Positions 27,435 to 35,254 of a DNA stretch of 64,000 nt are shown here, in pieces; the first letter of the stretch is position 1, and each line of letters starts with the position of its first letter. This DNA comes from Lentisphaerota bacterium (GTDB taxonomy: Bacteria > Verrucomicrobiota > Kiritimatiellia > UBA8416 > JAIOPI01): contig JAIOPI010000006.1 in the NCBI GenBank assembly GCA_021413965.1, positions 62,001-126,000 of the forward strand, written 5' to 3'. Under the pieces are notes generated by a model that made no database searches, was not told the origin of the DNA, and saw nothing but the letters and a program-made list of their open reading frames with translations. The position numbers were made by a program, and so were the translations under genes.

Positions 27435-28646
27435 CTACGACGTCGCGGCGGGCAGCCGCGCGCGCACGACCGGGCCGTGCGCCACGGACAGCCGGATGAT
27501 CTGGCAAATGGCGTCGATGGCGGACTCGTCCACGCCACTGCCGGTCGGCAGGGACAGGACGCGCCGCGTCAGCCGCTCCGTCTCCGGCAGCGCTCGCCCC
27601 CGATCAGGTTGCGCCGAGCGATAGGGCTCCATGTTGTGGCAGCCGGGGTAGAAGTACCGCCGCGCCAGCACATGTTCGGCGTGCAGGATTCTCACCAGTT
27701 CATCGCGCGTGAGGCCAGCCTCGGCGGCATCCACCTCGACGACGACATACTGGTTGTTGCTCCGCTCGCGACTGTCGTACATGACCGGATGAATGCCCGG
27801 CACCCCCGCGAGCCCCTTCCGGTAGCAGGCGTGGTTGCGTTGGTTGATGGCGATGAACGCGTCCAGGCTCTCGAGGCCCGTCAGCCCCATGGCGGCAGAA
27901 ATCTCGCTCATTTTGCCATTCGTGCCCACGTAGATCACGTTGTCATAGCCGGCGAAGCCGAAGTTCTTCATCAGCCGGATCTTGGCGGCCAGCGCATCGT
28001 CGTTGGTGGTCACGGCGCCCCCTTCGAACGTGTTGAAGAACTTCGTGGCGTGAAAGCTGAAGACCTCCGCCTCGCCGAAGTTCCCGATCATCCGGCCACC
28101 GTGCGAGCAGCCGAACGCGTGCGCGGCATCGAACATCAGGCGCAGGTTGTGCCGTTGGGCGATGGCGCTCAGGGCCTCAACGGCGCATGGGCGTCCCCAC
28201 ACATGAACGCCGATGATGCCCGTCGTGCGCGGGGTGATCAGGGCCTCCACGCGCGCCGGATCCAGGTTGTGCGTGGCCGGGTCGATGTCGCCGAAGACCG
28301 GCGTGATCGCCTGCCACTGCAAGGCATGGGCGGTGGCGATGAACGTGAAGGACGGCACGATGACCTCGCCCTGCATCCCGAGGGCGCGGATGGTGATCTC
28401 GGACGCGACCGTGGCGTTACACATGGCGATGCAATGCTTGACGCCAAGCCGTGCTTCAATGCGCCGCTCGAACTCCTGCACGAACGGCCCGTTGTTCGTA
28501 AGCCAGCGCCGGTCCAGCAAATCGGTGAAGCGCGCCAGCAAGGCGGCGCGATCGCCGATGTTGGGCCGCCCCACGTGCAGCAGCTCGGGGAAGGCAGGCT
28601 CACCGCCCAGAATGGCGAGCGATTGAACGTCCGTCTTGATTTTCAC
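27435..28646 (-). CDS. DegT/DnrJ/EryC1/StrS-family PLP sugar aminotransferase
   Basis: This is a 403-residue protein with a GTG start at 28646, forming a GTGA overlap with the NeuD-like gene. Family marks are NNGPFVQEFERRI, VIVPSFTFIATAHALQW, VHVWGRPC, DAAHAFG, and the Schiff-base lysine in FSFHATKFFNTFEGG (near residue 200). Such enzymes transfer an amino group from glutamate to a keto-sugar nucleotide, usually at C3 or C4. The coupled acetyltransferase suggests that the product is then N-acetylated, giving an acetamido-deoxy sugar. The dehydratase that would supply the keto-sugar is not in the window. Confidence 0.95.
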   Translation of the reverse strand: MKIKTDVQSLAILGGEPAFPELLHVGRPNIGDRAALLARFTDLLDRRWLTNNGPFVQEFERRIEARLGVKHCIAMCNATVASEITIRALGMQGEVIVPSFTFIATAHALQWQAITPVFGDIDPATHNLDPARVEALITPRTTGIIGVHVWGRPCAVEALSAIAQRHNLRLMFDAAHAFGCSHGGRMIGNFGEAEVFSFHATKFFNTFEGGAVTTNDDALAAKIRLMKNFGFAGYDNVIYVGTNGKMSEISAAMGLTGLESLDAFIAINQRNHACYRKGLAGVPGIHPVMYDSRERSNNQYVVVEVDAAEAGLTRDELVRILHAEHVLARRYFYPGCHNMEPYRSAQPDRGRALPETERLTRRVLSLPTGSGVDESAIDAICQIIRLSVAHGPVVRARLPAATS

Positions 28647-29305
28647 ACGTCAGCCTTCCTTTGAATGCGCGCAGGCACGCCGAACGCGACCACGCCGTCC
28701 GGAATGTCGCGGACGACCACGGCGCCGGCGCCGACGACCGCCCCTGCCCCAATCGTCACCCCTTCGATGACCGACGCCCCGAGGCCAATGTGCGCGGCGG
28801 GCCCCACCACCACGCGCCCGGCCAGATGCGCTCCCGGCCCGATATGCGCGGCATCTCCGATGCGGCACTCGTGATCAACACTGGCCAGTGTGTTGATGAT
28901 GACGCTGCGACCAACACGGGCGCCCGGGTTCACGACCGCGCCGGCGGCGACGACGGTCCCCGGCCCGAGCAGGGCATCGCCGGCCACGCTGGCGCGCGGA
29001 TGAACGGCCGTCGCCAGCGTGAACCCCTGATCCTCGACAAATGCCGCCAGCTCCAAGCGCCGGCGGCAGTGCCCGAACCCCGGCACGATGTGGCGCACGC
29101 CCTGCCCGCGTAGCGCGTCCAGTGCCTCCCGGCCCCCAAGGACCGTGGCCCCGCAAAATGTCGCGCCGCGCCGGTCCGGGTTGACCTCATCGAGGAAGCC
29201 CGCGATTGCATAGACCGCCTCGAGGCGCACGATGTCCGCCACCACCAAGGCGTGCCCCGACGCTCCCCAGATGATGAGGCGTGGCCGTGCGGAGTTCGGT
29301 GTCAT
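28643..29305 (-). CDS. NeuD/PglD-family sugar acyltransferase
   Basis: This is a 220-residue protein. The N-terminal Rossmann-like domain opens LIIWGASGHALVVADI, the usual signature of NeuD/PglD proteins. A left-handed beta-helix follows (ASVAGDALLGPGTVVAAGAVVNPGARVG) with the catalytic-type His in ASVDHECRIGDAAHIGPGA and the exit GVPARI. PglD acetylates a 4-amino sugar nucleotide. Here the aminotransferase gene starts within the stop codon of this gene, so the two proteins very likely act in succession. The length is normal for the family. Confidence 0.92.
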   Translation of the reverse strand: MTPNSARPRLIIWGASGHALVVADIVRLEAVYAIAGFLDEVNPDRRGATFCGATVLGGREALDALRGQGVRHIVPGFGHCRRRLELAAFVEDQGFTLATAVHPRASVAGDALLGPGTVVAAGAVVNPGARVGRSVIINTLASVDHECRIGDAAHIGPGAHLAGRVVVGPAAHIGLGASVIEGVTIGAGAVVGAGAVVVRDIPDGVVAFGVPARIQRKADV

Positions 29306-29419
29306 CGTGGCCCAGTCTCCTGCTCGCGCTGCCGTTTACAGACACTCCGGTGCATGATGTCCGAAGCCCGAGGCGAACGCAAGCGCACCCGTGGAGGCCG
29401 CAACGCCGGGCGCTTGCCG

Positions 29420-30712
29420 TCACGGCGCCGACCAGCGCCGCAGAAGCCCATCGAGGATCCAGGCCGACGCAGCGCCTGCAAATGGCATGCAAAACGGATC
29501 CAGTGCGAAGGCAAAGCGCGAGTAGCCGTAGAAGGTGAGGACCATGGTCACGTTGGTCAACACCATGGCCACAAAGATCGCGGGATACGGCGGCGGCAGG
29601 GCCCGCCACAGGCGCAGCAGGCCGGCCAGAAACAGGCCGTACAGCATGAACCGGTAGGCAGCGACGATCAGTGTCCCAACCGTTCGATTCCAGGGGATCG
29701 GAAGATACGCGCGCACGATCTTCCCGAGCAGCATGCCGGGCACGCGCCCGGGATGCTCGCGCAGGTAGGCTTGTCCCTTGTCGTAGTAGTACACGTCAAC
29801 GTCGTACTCGCTCATCGTGCGCGACAGGTCATAGAGCGTCGTCTCGCCGGGAATGTCGTTTGGAAAGACCCAGTAGCCCCAGTACTTCCATGTGCGATCC
29901 ACCAGCACATTGTTTGCCCCGTAGAACGTCTGGCCTCGCAGCGTGCTGAGGACTGGAAACGCGCCGCACAGGCGGTAGTTGCGCGCCATCCACAGCAGGG
30001 GCGGCGTGGCAAACAACAGGGCCCCGACCACCAGGAGCGCGCACCAGGAGGGCTGGCGCCACAGTCGCACCCGCCACGCCCACCCGGCAGCGCCGAGACC
30101 GAAGAAGCCGATCCACAGCACAAAGTTGGCGCGGACAAGACCGGCCAGCCCCAGCAGCAGAAAGCCCGCCAGCACCGCGGCCGCGCGCCGGGCGCACACC
30201 CGCGTCGCCGCCGTCACCTCCCGCAAGCCGTTCATAAGCAGCAGCGCCCCCAGGACGGCCAGCAGGATGAAGAGCGGTTCGGACAGTCCCTCATCGGCAC
30301 CGGCCACGCCGGCGGGGTGAAGCATGTAGAGACCTCCGGCGGCGAGACCGACCCAGAGGCGCGGGAACAGCGCCAGCGCCAACAGGCAGACCGCGGCGGC
30401 GCAGGCGGCATTGATGGTCAGATTCAGCCCGCGCATGACCGCCGGTGCGGGACACTGGGGACAGACCCTGAACGCCATGGCCGCGACGGCGGGCCACCCC
30501 GGCATGCGCTGCAGCGACGGCACCGTCGGCCAGAACCCGTCGCGCACCACATAGCCCTGTCCCTTGGCCAGGCTCTGCGCCAATTGGAAGTAATAGAACG
30601 CGTCGCTCTGCAGGGGCCGGTTCAGGCCCTGCTTGAGACCGACCGCCAGATTAAGCCCCAACGCCACCGCAAAGACCGCAACGAGCACTCCGCGCTTTCC
30701 GATCCTACACAT
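29420..30712 (-). CDS. Polytopic GT-C (PMT/ArnT-like) membrane glycosyltransferase
   Basis: The protein has 430 residues from MCRIGKRG at 30712; an in-frame ATG seven codons earlier is possible. The first helix (VLVAVFAVALGLNLAVG) is followed by the extracytoplasmic loop SDAFYYFQLAQSLAKGQGY, which carries the acidic residue expected of GT39-like enzymes, then PGWPAVAA. About nine to ten hydrophobic helices complete it. Such proteins move sugars from polyprenyl-phosphate donors on the periplasmic side. Its donor and acceptor are unknown. It lies 115 bases upstream of the NeuD-like gene and 117 bases downstream of a GT4 gene whose end lies in a palindromic element. Confidence 0.85.
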   Translation of the reverse strand: MCRIGKRGVLVAVFAVALGLNLAVGLKQGLNRPLQSDAFYYFQLAQSLAKGQGYVVRDGFWPTVPSLQRMPGWPAVAAMAFRVCPQCPAPAVMRGLNLTINAACAAAVCLLALALFPRLWVGLAAGGLYMLHPAGVAGADEGLSEPLFILLAVLGALLLMNGLREVTAATRVCARRAAAVLAGFLLLGLAGLVRANFVLWIGFFGLGAAGWAWRVRLWRQPSWCALLVVGALLFATPPLLWMARNYRLCGAFPVLSTLRGQTFYGANNVLVDRTWKYWGYWVFPNDIPGETTLYDLSRTMSEYDVDVYYYDKGQAYLREHPGRVPGMLLGKIVRAYLPIPWNRTVGTLIVAAYRFMLYGLFLAGLLRLWRALPPPYPAIFVAMVLTNVTMVLTFYGYSRFAFALDPFCMPFAGAASAWILDGLLRRWSAP

Positions 30713-30769
30713 CTCAATCTCCCTCTCGCCCAACAGCCCGGATCCGGAGGCGCAACAGGACCTCCGTCT

Positions 30770-30833
30770 TGTAGGGGCCGCGCTTGCGCGGACCGCTTCC
30801 CGCCAACAGCCCTCCGCCAGCGGAGCCCCTACA
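30770..30833. repeat. Palindromic element with two inner hairpins, overlapping a stop codon
   Basis: Outer inverted arms TGTAGGGGC (30770-30778) and GCCCCTACA (30825-30833) enclose two perfect small hairpins, CCGCGC-TT-GCGCGG and CTCCGC-CA-GCGGAG, giving a clover-like fold. The TAG stop of the GT4 gene at 30829-30831 lies inside the right arm. No protein is encoded within it. Confidence 0.8.
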
Positions 30834-32037
30834 GGCCCCCTCGCAACGGCGGCGCGCTCTGCATCAACGCCAGAATATCGGCAGCCTGGTCGCGCCAGCG
30901 GCGATGCCCGTGCCGCGCCGCCAACGCCGCGCGATCAACGCTCATGGTCAACAGCTCGCGCAGGGCCTGCGCCAGCGCCTGTTCATCGTCCACCGGCACA
31001 AGCCTTGCCGCCGGTTCGCCGCGCAACATGTCCGGGCACGACCCGACGGCCGTGGCCACCACGGGCAGGCCGCTGGCGAGGGCTTCCAGGACGACGTTGG
31101 GCATGCCTTCGCTGCGGCTGCACAGACATAGGCAATCCGCGGCGTTCATCCATTGCGCCACGCGCGCATGATCCTGAGGGCCGACCAGGTGTACGCGCGC
31201 GGTCACGCCCAGGTCGTCGCATTGCCTGCGGAGCGAACGCTCCAGCGGACCCGTTCCGATAAGCACCAGGTGCGGCGGCGCGTGCACGCCGCCGCCATGC
31301 ATGGCTGCAAATGCGGCGATGAGCACGTCGGGTGCTTTGACGGACACCAGATTGCCGACGAACAACACGATCTGTGCGTCGCGTTCGGGCGGCGGGCCCA
31401 GGACATCCGCGCCTTGCAGCTGGCGGCGCGCCGCGTCCCGGTCCTGGTACTGAAACCGCGTTGTGTCGACGCCATTGGGAACCACGTGGAGTTTATCCAC
31501 CGCGACGCCCGCGACGTGAAGCCGTTCGGCCAGGTGCGCGCCCACGCATATCATGCCCGCGACACTGTCAGCGGCCTCCACGATCCGTGCCCGGCGCCGG
31601 GGATGGGCAACGTGTTGCACGTCGCTTCCCAGCGCCATCAGCCACGCTGGGCGGCGGGCCGCGCGGGCCAGGCGCGCGGCGACCACGCCATCGGGAAAGA
31701 GCCAGGAGCTGAAGACGACGTCGGCGGCGGCCATGGCGTCGGTCAGCGCGCCTCGCAAGGACAACGCATAGGTGGCATCGTTCCAATCGCGCCCGACCAG
31801 CGGCACGTAGCAGGCGGGCAGATAGCGCGTGGGATGGCCACCGTCAAACGGCGATACCCAGCGCCGGATCGCCGCATGGCGCCACGGCCGCCAGTCTGGC
31901 ACGAGCGCCACGTTTGTCAGGGCGCCCCCCTGCGCGGTAAGCAGGGCGCCCAGTTCGCGAAACAGCTGCGCATTAAACAGGCCCGCCTGCGGCCGGTCCG
32001 GACGGGGGTAGAGGTTGGAGATGGTCAGGAGCTTCAT
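30829..32037 (-). CDS. GT4-type glycosyltransferase
   Basis: The protein has 402 residues from MKLLTISNLYPR at 32037; its ATG forms an ATGA overlap with the stop of the upstream GT4 gene. The N-domain has the glycine-containing acceptor loop PQAGLFNAQLFREL. The C-domain has VLFVGNLVSVKAPDVLIAAF, LVLIGTGPLERSL, VARVAQWMNAADCLCLCS-type donor loops and the E-x7-E pair in SRSEGMPNVVLEA. The last codons (LRGGL) and the stop are encoded by a palindromic repeat. It is a retaining sugar transferase; donor unknown. Confidence 0.93.
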   Translation of the reverse strand: MKLLTISNLYPRPDRPQAGLFNAQLFRELGALLTAQGGALTNVALVPDWRPWRHAAIRRWVSPFDGGHPTRYLPACYVPLVGRDWNDATYALSLRGALTDAMAAADVVFSSWLFPDGVVAARLARAARRPAWLMALGSDVQHVAHPRRRARIVEAADSVAGMICVGAHLAERLHVAGVAVDKLHVVPNGVDTTRFQYQDRDAARRQLQGADVLGPPPERDAQIVLFVGNLVSVKAPDVLIAAFAAMHGGGVHAPPHLVLIGTGPLERSLRRQCDDLGVTARVHLVGPQDHARVAQWMNAADCLCLCSRSEGMPNVVLEALASGLPVVATAVGSCPDMLRGEPAARLVPVDDEQALAQALRELLTMSVDRAALAARHGHRRWRDQAADILALMQSAPPLRGGL

Positions 32038-33173
32038 GGTGATGTCGGATGCGGTGAGCACGAACCGGCATAAATATTCTCATACGCATCCAGCGTCTGC
32101 GCCAGGCTGTAATGCTCGCGCACGCGGCGCTGCGCCAGCACGGCGCGGCGACGGGCTTCCTCGCGGCCTGCGCCCTGGAGGCACGCCAGAATCTGATCCG
32201 GCCATTCACGCTCGTCCGCCGAAAGCATGTGCCCTGCCCGACCATCGTCGAGCACGGCGCGCTGATCGCCGACGTCTGTCACCAGCACCGGGCAGCCGGC
32301 CGCCATGGCTTCCAGCAACGCCACCGGCAGGCCCTCGCTGCGGGACGGGGCCACGTACAAATCAAAGAGCGCGTAGAAGGCACGCGCATCGGCTTGAAAT
32401 CCCGCGAACCGCACATTCGCGCGCAGGCCAAGACGGTCCCCCTGAGCTTCGAGCGCGGCACGCTCGGGACCATCGCCCACGAAAACGCAGGTAACGCCGG
32501 GGCGACGCGCCAACACGGCGGGCAGCGCGGCCAATAGTCGGTCGTAACCCTTCACCTGCGCCAGCCGCCCGACCGTGCCAACGACCAGGCCGCCCTCGGG
32601 CAGCTGCAAGGCTGCCCGAATGCGCGCCAGCGCGTCAGCCGTGGCGGGATGATACGGGGCCACGCCGTTCGGAATGATGTGCACCCGCGCCAGGGGCACC
32701 CGCCAACCGGCTGACATCGCTCGCCCCGTGTCCGCCGATACAGCAATCAGGGCGTGCGTGCGCCTGGCCAGGACGCGCAATCGGCAACGATTCAGCCATC
32801 CCGCACCATGTGGATTGGACCCATGCTCGGTGTGCACGTGGCGAAGCGACGTACCCCATCGCGCGAGCGCCGCGTACTGATGCGCCGCCAGATTGTGTGA
32901 GTGCACAATGTCTGTGCTGTCGCCCACCCACCGTTTTCGCAAGGCGCGAACGGCTTGCCAATCGGCAGGAAATCGGGCGCGCCGGGCGCCTACACAAAAC
33001 ACGGCGCTTCCCTCGACTTGGTCCGCGAGTGCGCCCGGGTCATCCAGACAGGCGATCGCGGTGGATCCCGGATGGCGCTGGTTGCGCGCATTGGTCCAAT
33101 CCACCACCAGGCGCTCCAGTCCGCCAAGGGCGAGCGAGAGGACCAGATGGCAGACACGTGGGGGGGGAGACAT
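32034..33173 (-). CDS. GT4-type glycosyltransferase
   Basis: This is a 379-residue protein starting MSPPPRVCHLV at 33173. N-domain: LSLALGGLERLVVDW and IVHSHNLAAHQYA. C-domain: VVGTVGRLAQVKGYDRLLAAL, CVFVGDGPERAALE and SRSEGLPVALLEA (E-x7-E). The start codon is flanked on both sides by runs of eight Cs on the coding strand (33174-33181 and 33160-33167); slippage in the inner run would shift the frame within the first five codons. A non-coding inverted-repeat element lies just upstream. It belongs to the same coupled pair as the next GT4. Confidence 0.93.
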   Translation of the reverse strand: MSPPPRVCHLVLSLALGGLERLVVDWTNARNQRHPGSTAIACLDDPGALADQVEGSAVFCVGARRARFPADWQAVRALRKRWVGDSTDIVHSHNLAAHQYAALARWGTSLRHVHTEHGSNPHGAGWLNRCRLRVLARRTHALIAVSADTGRAMSAGWRVPLARVHIIPNGVAPYHPATADALARIRAALQLPEGGLVVGTVGRLAQVKGYDRLLAALPAVLARRPGVTCVFVGDGPERAALEAQGDRLGLRANVRFAGFQADARAFYALFDLYVAPSRSEGLPVALLEAMAAGCPVLVTDVGDQRAVLDDGRAGHMLSADEREWPDQILACLQGAGREEARRRAVLAQRRVREHYSLAQTLDAYENIYAGSCSPHPTSP

Positions 33174-33190
33174 GGGGGGGGATCGGAGAG

Positions 33191-33333
33191 GGGTTCAGGG
33201 TTCAGGGTTCAGGGAGCACCTATTATTTGCTCTTGCTCGTAATCGTAATCTTACTCGTAATCCGGTGACGCGATTGTGATCATGATTACGATCAGGATGA
33301 GGAGCGCCGGCCTGAACCCCGAACCTTGAACCC
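33191..33333. repeat. Non-coding 143-base inverted-repeat element with TTCAGGG heptads (MITE-like)
   Basis: The left arm (33191-33213) is three tandem TTCAGGG heptads. The right arm (33311-33333) is its reverse complement at 21 of 23 positions. The interior is AT-rich compared with its surroundings and carries repeated TCGTAATC words (33237-33262) partly complementary to GATTACGATCA (33284-33294). There is no open frame of useful length. It fills almost all of the 179-base gap between the acetyltransferase and GT4 genes. Confidence 0.75.
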
Positions 33334-33352
33334 TTACGCCCACCCCGTCCGC

Positions 33353-34024
33353 TCAGGCTCCGCTTTCCAGCTGCTTCACGACGCGCGCCGGGTTGCCGGC
33401 TACGATGGCGCCGGCGGGCACATCCGTGGTCACGACGGCCCCCGTGCCCACCACCGCATCCTGTCCGATGCGCACGCCCTTGAGGATGGTGGCGCCGGCA
33501 CCGATCCAGACGTTGTCCTCAATGATCACCGGCGCGGCTTCGTCGGCACGGATCGGCTCATGTCGCCGCCGGCGTTCGGGATCCAGGGGATGGCCGTCGT
33601 TGTCGTGCACGCGCACCAGCGCGGAGAGCAGGCAGTGCGCCCCAATCCGAATTTCACGCGCCGCGGACAACGTGCTGCCGTTGCCAATGAACGTGTGGTC
33701 GCCCACGGTGATCGACGGTTTCGCGGGCATGCCATGAATGAAGTAGAAGCAGCTGCGACCGGACAGCCGCACGAAATCCCCCAACTCAAGTCGCCCTTCG
33801 CCGCGCATGTAGGGCAGACACTCGGCCCGCAGGCCGCGACCGACGCGGGTACACACGGACCGCAACACCGGCTCGATCCACAACACTTTGCGGACAAACG
33901 CCAGCGATTCCACCGCGAAAACGCCCGCGCGATACGCCCCGCGGATGAGCGGCCGCAGGGGCCCCGGCAAGGGCAGGCCTTTGTGCACGACGGATTTGGC
34001 GATGTGACGAAGCGAGACGTTCAT
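33353..34024 (-). CDS. Hexapeptide (WcaF/maltose-acetyltransferase-like) acetyltransferase
   Basis: The protein has 223 residues from [10 protein letters not shown] at 34024. A longer in-frame start exists, but those codons lie in CCATCC-type repeat DNA. After about 75 helical residues comes a left-handed beta-helix: [44 protein letters not shown], with the catalytic His in VHDNDGH, then [33 protein letters not shown] and exit GNPARV. This matches O-acetyltransferases of exopolysaccharide loci. The target sugar is unknown. Confidence 0.9.
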   Translation of the reverse strand: MNVSLRHIAKSVVHKGLPLPGPLRPLIRGAYRAGVFAVESLAFVRKVLWIEPVLRSVCTRVGRGLRAECLPYMRGEGRLELGDFVRLSGRSCFYFIHGMPAKPSITVGDHTFIGNGSTLSAAREIRIGAHCLLSALVRVHDNDGHPLDPERRRRHEPIRADEAAPVIIEDNVWIGAGATILKGVRIGQDAVVGTGAVVTTDVPAGAIVAGNPARVVKQLESGA

Positions 34025-34044
34025 GGGTGCGGCGACAACTTTGA

Positions 34045-34074
34045 CCATCCACCATCCAACATTCAACGTCCAAC
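34045..34074. repeat. Short CCATCC/CCAAC simple repeat
   Basis: Degenerate tandem words (CCATCCACCATCCAAC, then ATTCAACGTCCAAC) lie directly upstream of the acetyltransferase start. They create a false N-terminal extension if translated. They adjoin the 69-70 base GC repeats at 34087. Confidence 0.55.
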
Positions 34075-34086
34075 TTCGCGCGGGCG

Positions 34087-34224
34087 ACCGGCCGGGACGG
34101 CCGAATCGAACCGGATCCACTCCATTCGCGCCTGGAGGCGGCGGTCCCCGCCGCTACCGGCCGGGACGGCCGGCTCCAGTCAAGTCCACACCAAGCGCCT
34201 CCTGGAGACGGCGGTCCCCGCCGT
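34087..34224. repeat. Two tandem 69-70 base units, each with two GC palindromes, running into a coding 3' end
   Basis: ACCGGCCGGGACGGCCG occurs at 34087 and again at 34156. CCTGGAGRCGGCGGTCCCCGCCGY occurs at 34131 and again at 34201. Each palindrome is GGCCGGGACGGCC-like or GGCGGTCCCCGCC-like. The second unit lies within the 3' end of the GT2 gene and supplies about its last 23 codons and the stop at 34154-34156. Confidence 0.8.
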
Positions 34225-35149
34225 TCTCCTGGACCTCCGGCTTACCCGCCAGGTAGCGCAGCAGCAGACGCCCCCAGGGCCGCGTCGCGCCCAGCTCCGA
34301 GCGGTGATCCAGCCGGTACGCCTGCCACCAGTATTGCAGGGCGACGCCGCGCGCGCCGCGATTGAACGCCATCCATGATGCATTCCAGTACTGCGTGGCC
34401 ACGGATGACGTTCGGAGTGCGATGTGGTGCGCCAGTACACCACCGGGGCTGAACCCCTTATCCAGCACCCGCAGCACCTGGGGCAGGAACTTGCGGTCAT
34501 CCATGCTGAGGCTGCCCGGAACGAGCCGGTAACGTGCCAGCGGCGCCTCGAAGCGCACGAGTCGGTGGTGCTGCGCGAGCCGCATCCACAGATCGTAGTC
34601 CTCGGGCCCGATGAATTGCTCGTCGAAGCCGCCCACGGCGACCAGCGCCGCACGCCGGACGAGTACCGTCGAGGTGGCCACGACGTTGTGGTAGACAAAC
34701 TCGCGCAGCGGCAGGTCGCGCTGTGGCGGCGGTCCGGGTGCTCGCGTCGGCACCGGGCGGTCGTCGAGTGGCACCGTGGCACCGCACCACAGCGCCACGT
34801 CGGGCTGCCGCTCCGCGACCGCCAGTTGCACCGCCAGGCGGTCGGGCAGCCAGGCGTCGTCGCCGTCCAGAAAAGCGAGCCACGTGCCGCGCGCCCGTTG
34901 GATCGCCCGATTGCGCGCCGCCGCGGGGCCGGCATTGCGCGCGAGTGCCAGGATCTGGTAGCCGGGACGGGCCGCGTACTCGGCCTGCAGAATCCGCGGC
35001 GTGTCGTCGCGCGACGCATCATCGACCACAATCACTTCCGCATCGGCACGGCCCTGCTCCTCCACGGAGGCCAGGGCATCCCGGATCGTGGCCGCCGCGT
35101 TGTAGGCAGGCACGATGACACTGATCAGCGGCGTGGCGGTGGCGTTCAT
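34154..35149 (-). CDS. Family 2 glycosyltransferase with repeat-encoded C-terminus
   Basis: The protein has 331 residues from MNATATPLISV at 35149. GT-A marks: VIVPAYNAAATIRDAL, VIVVDDASRDDT, GPAAARNRAIQRARG, metal site DGDDAW, and GGFDEQFIGPEDYDLWMRL containing the likely acceptor-side acidic residues. It is a typical single-domain GT2. The last 23 or so residues (from GGDRRLQE to GRPGR) are encoded by the palindromic tandem repeat and do not look like part of the fold. The natural end was probably near the sequence RYLAGKPE, and the repeat has replaced it. Confidence 0.92.
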   Translation of the reverse strand: MNATATPLISVIVPAYNAAATIRDALASVEEQGRADAEVIVVDDASRDDTPRILQAEYAARPGYQILALARNAGPAAARNRAIQRARGTWLAFLDGDDAWLPDRLAVQLAVAERQPDVALWCGATVPLDDRPVPTRAPGPPPQRDLPLREFVYHNVVATSTVLVRRAALVAVGGFDEQFIGPEDYDLWMRLAQHHRLVRFEAPLARYRLVPGSLSMDDRKFLPQVLRVLDKGFSPGGVLAHHIALRTSSVATQYWNASWMAFNRGARGVALQYWWQAYRLDHRSELGATRPWGRLLLRYLAGKPEVQENGGDRRLQEALGVDLTGAGRPGR

Positions 35150-35254
35150 GGACTCAACCGGCGTGCAATAGGCGGGCGCGGTTCCGCTTGTGGCGGCCGG
35201 GTCGCGCAAGATCTGGTTCACGCAAGCGCGGCCCCTCCCTGCAAGGTGGCGATG

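Noticed and set aside
33191-33213. TTCAGGG heptads as telomere-like DNA
   Set aside because: Only three copies, internal to a bacterial operon, with an inverted partner 98 bases away; this fits a small palindromic element, not a telomere.
34025-34120. N-terminal extension of the acetyltransferase at 33353
   Set aside because: The extra codons are encoded by CCATCC simple repeat and palindromic DNA; MNVSLRH at 34024 is the better start.
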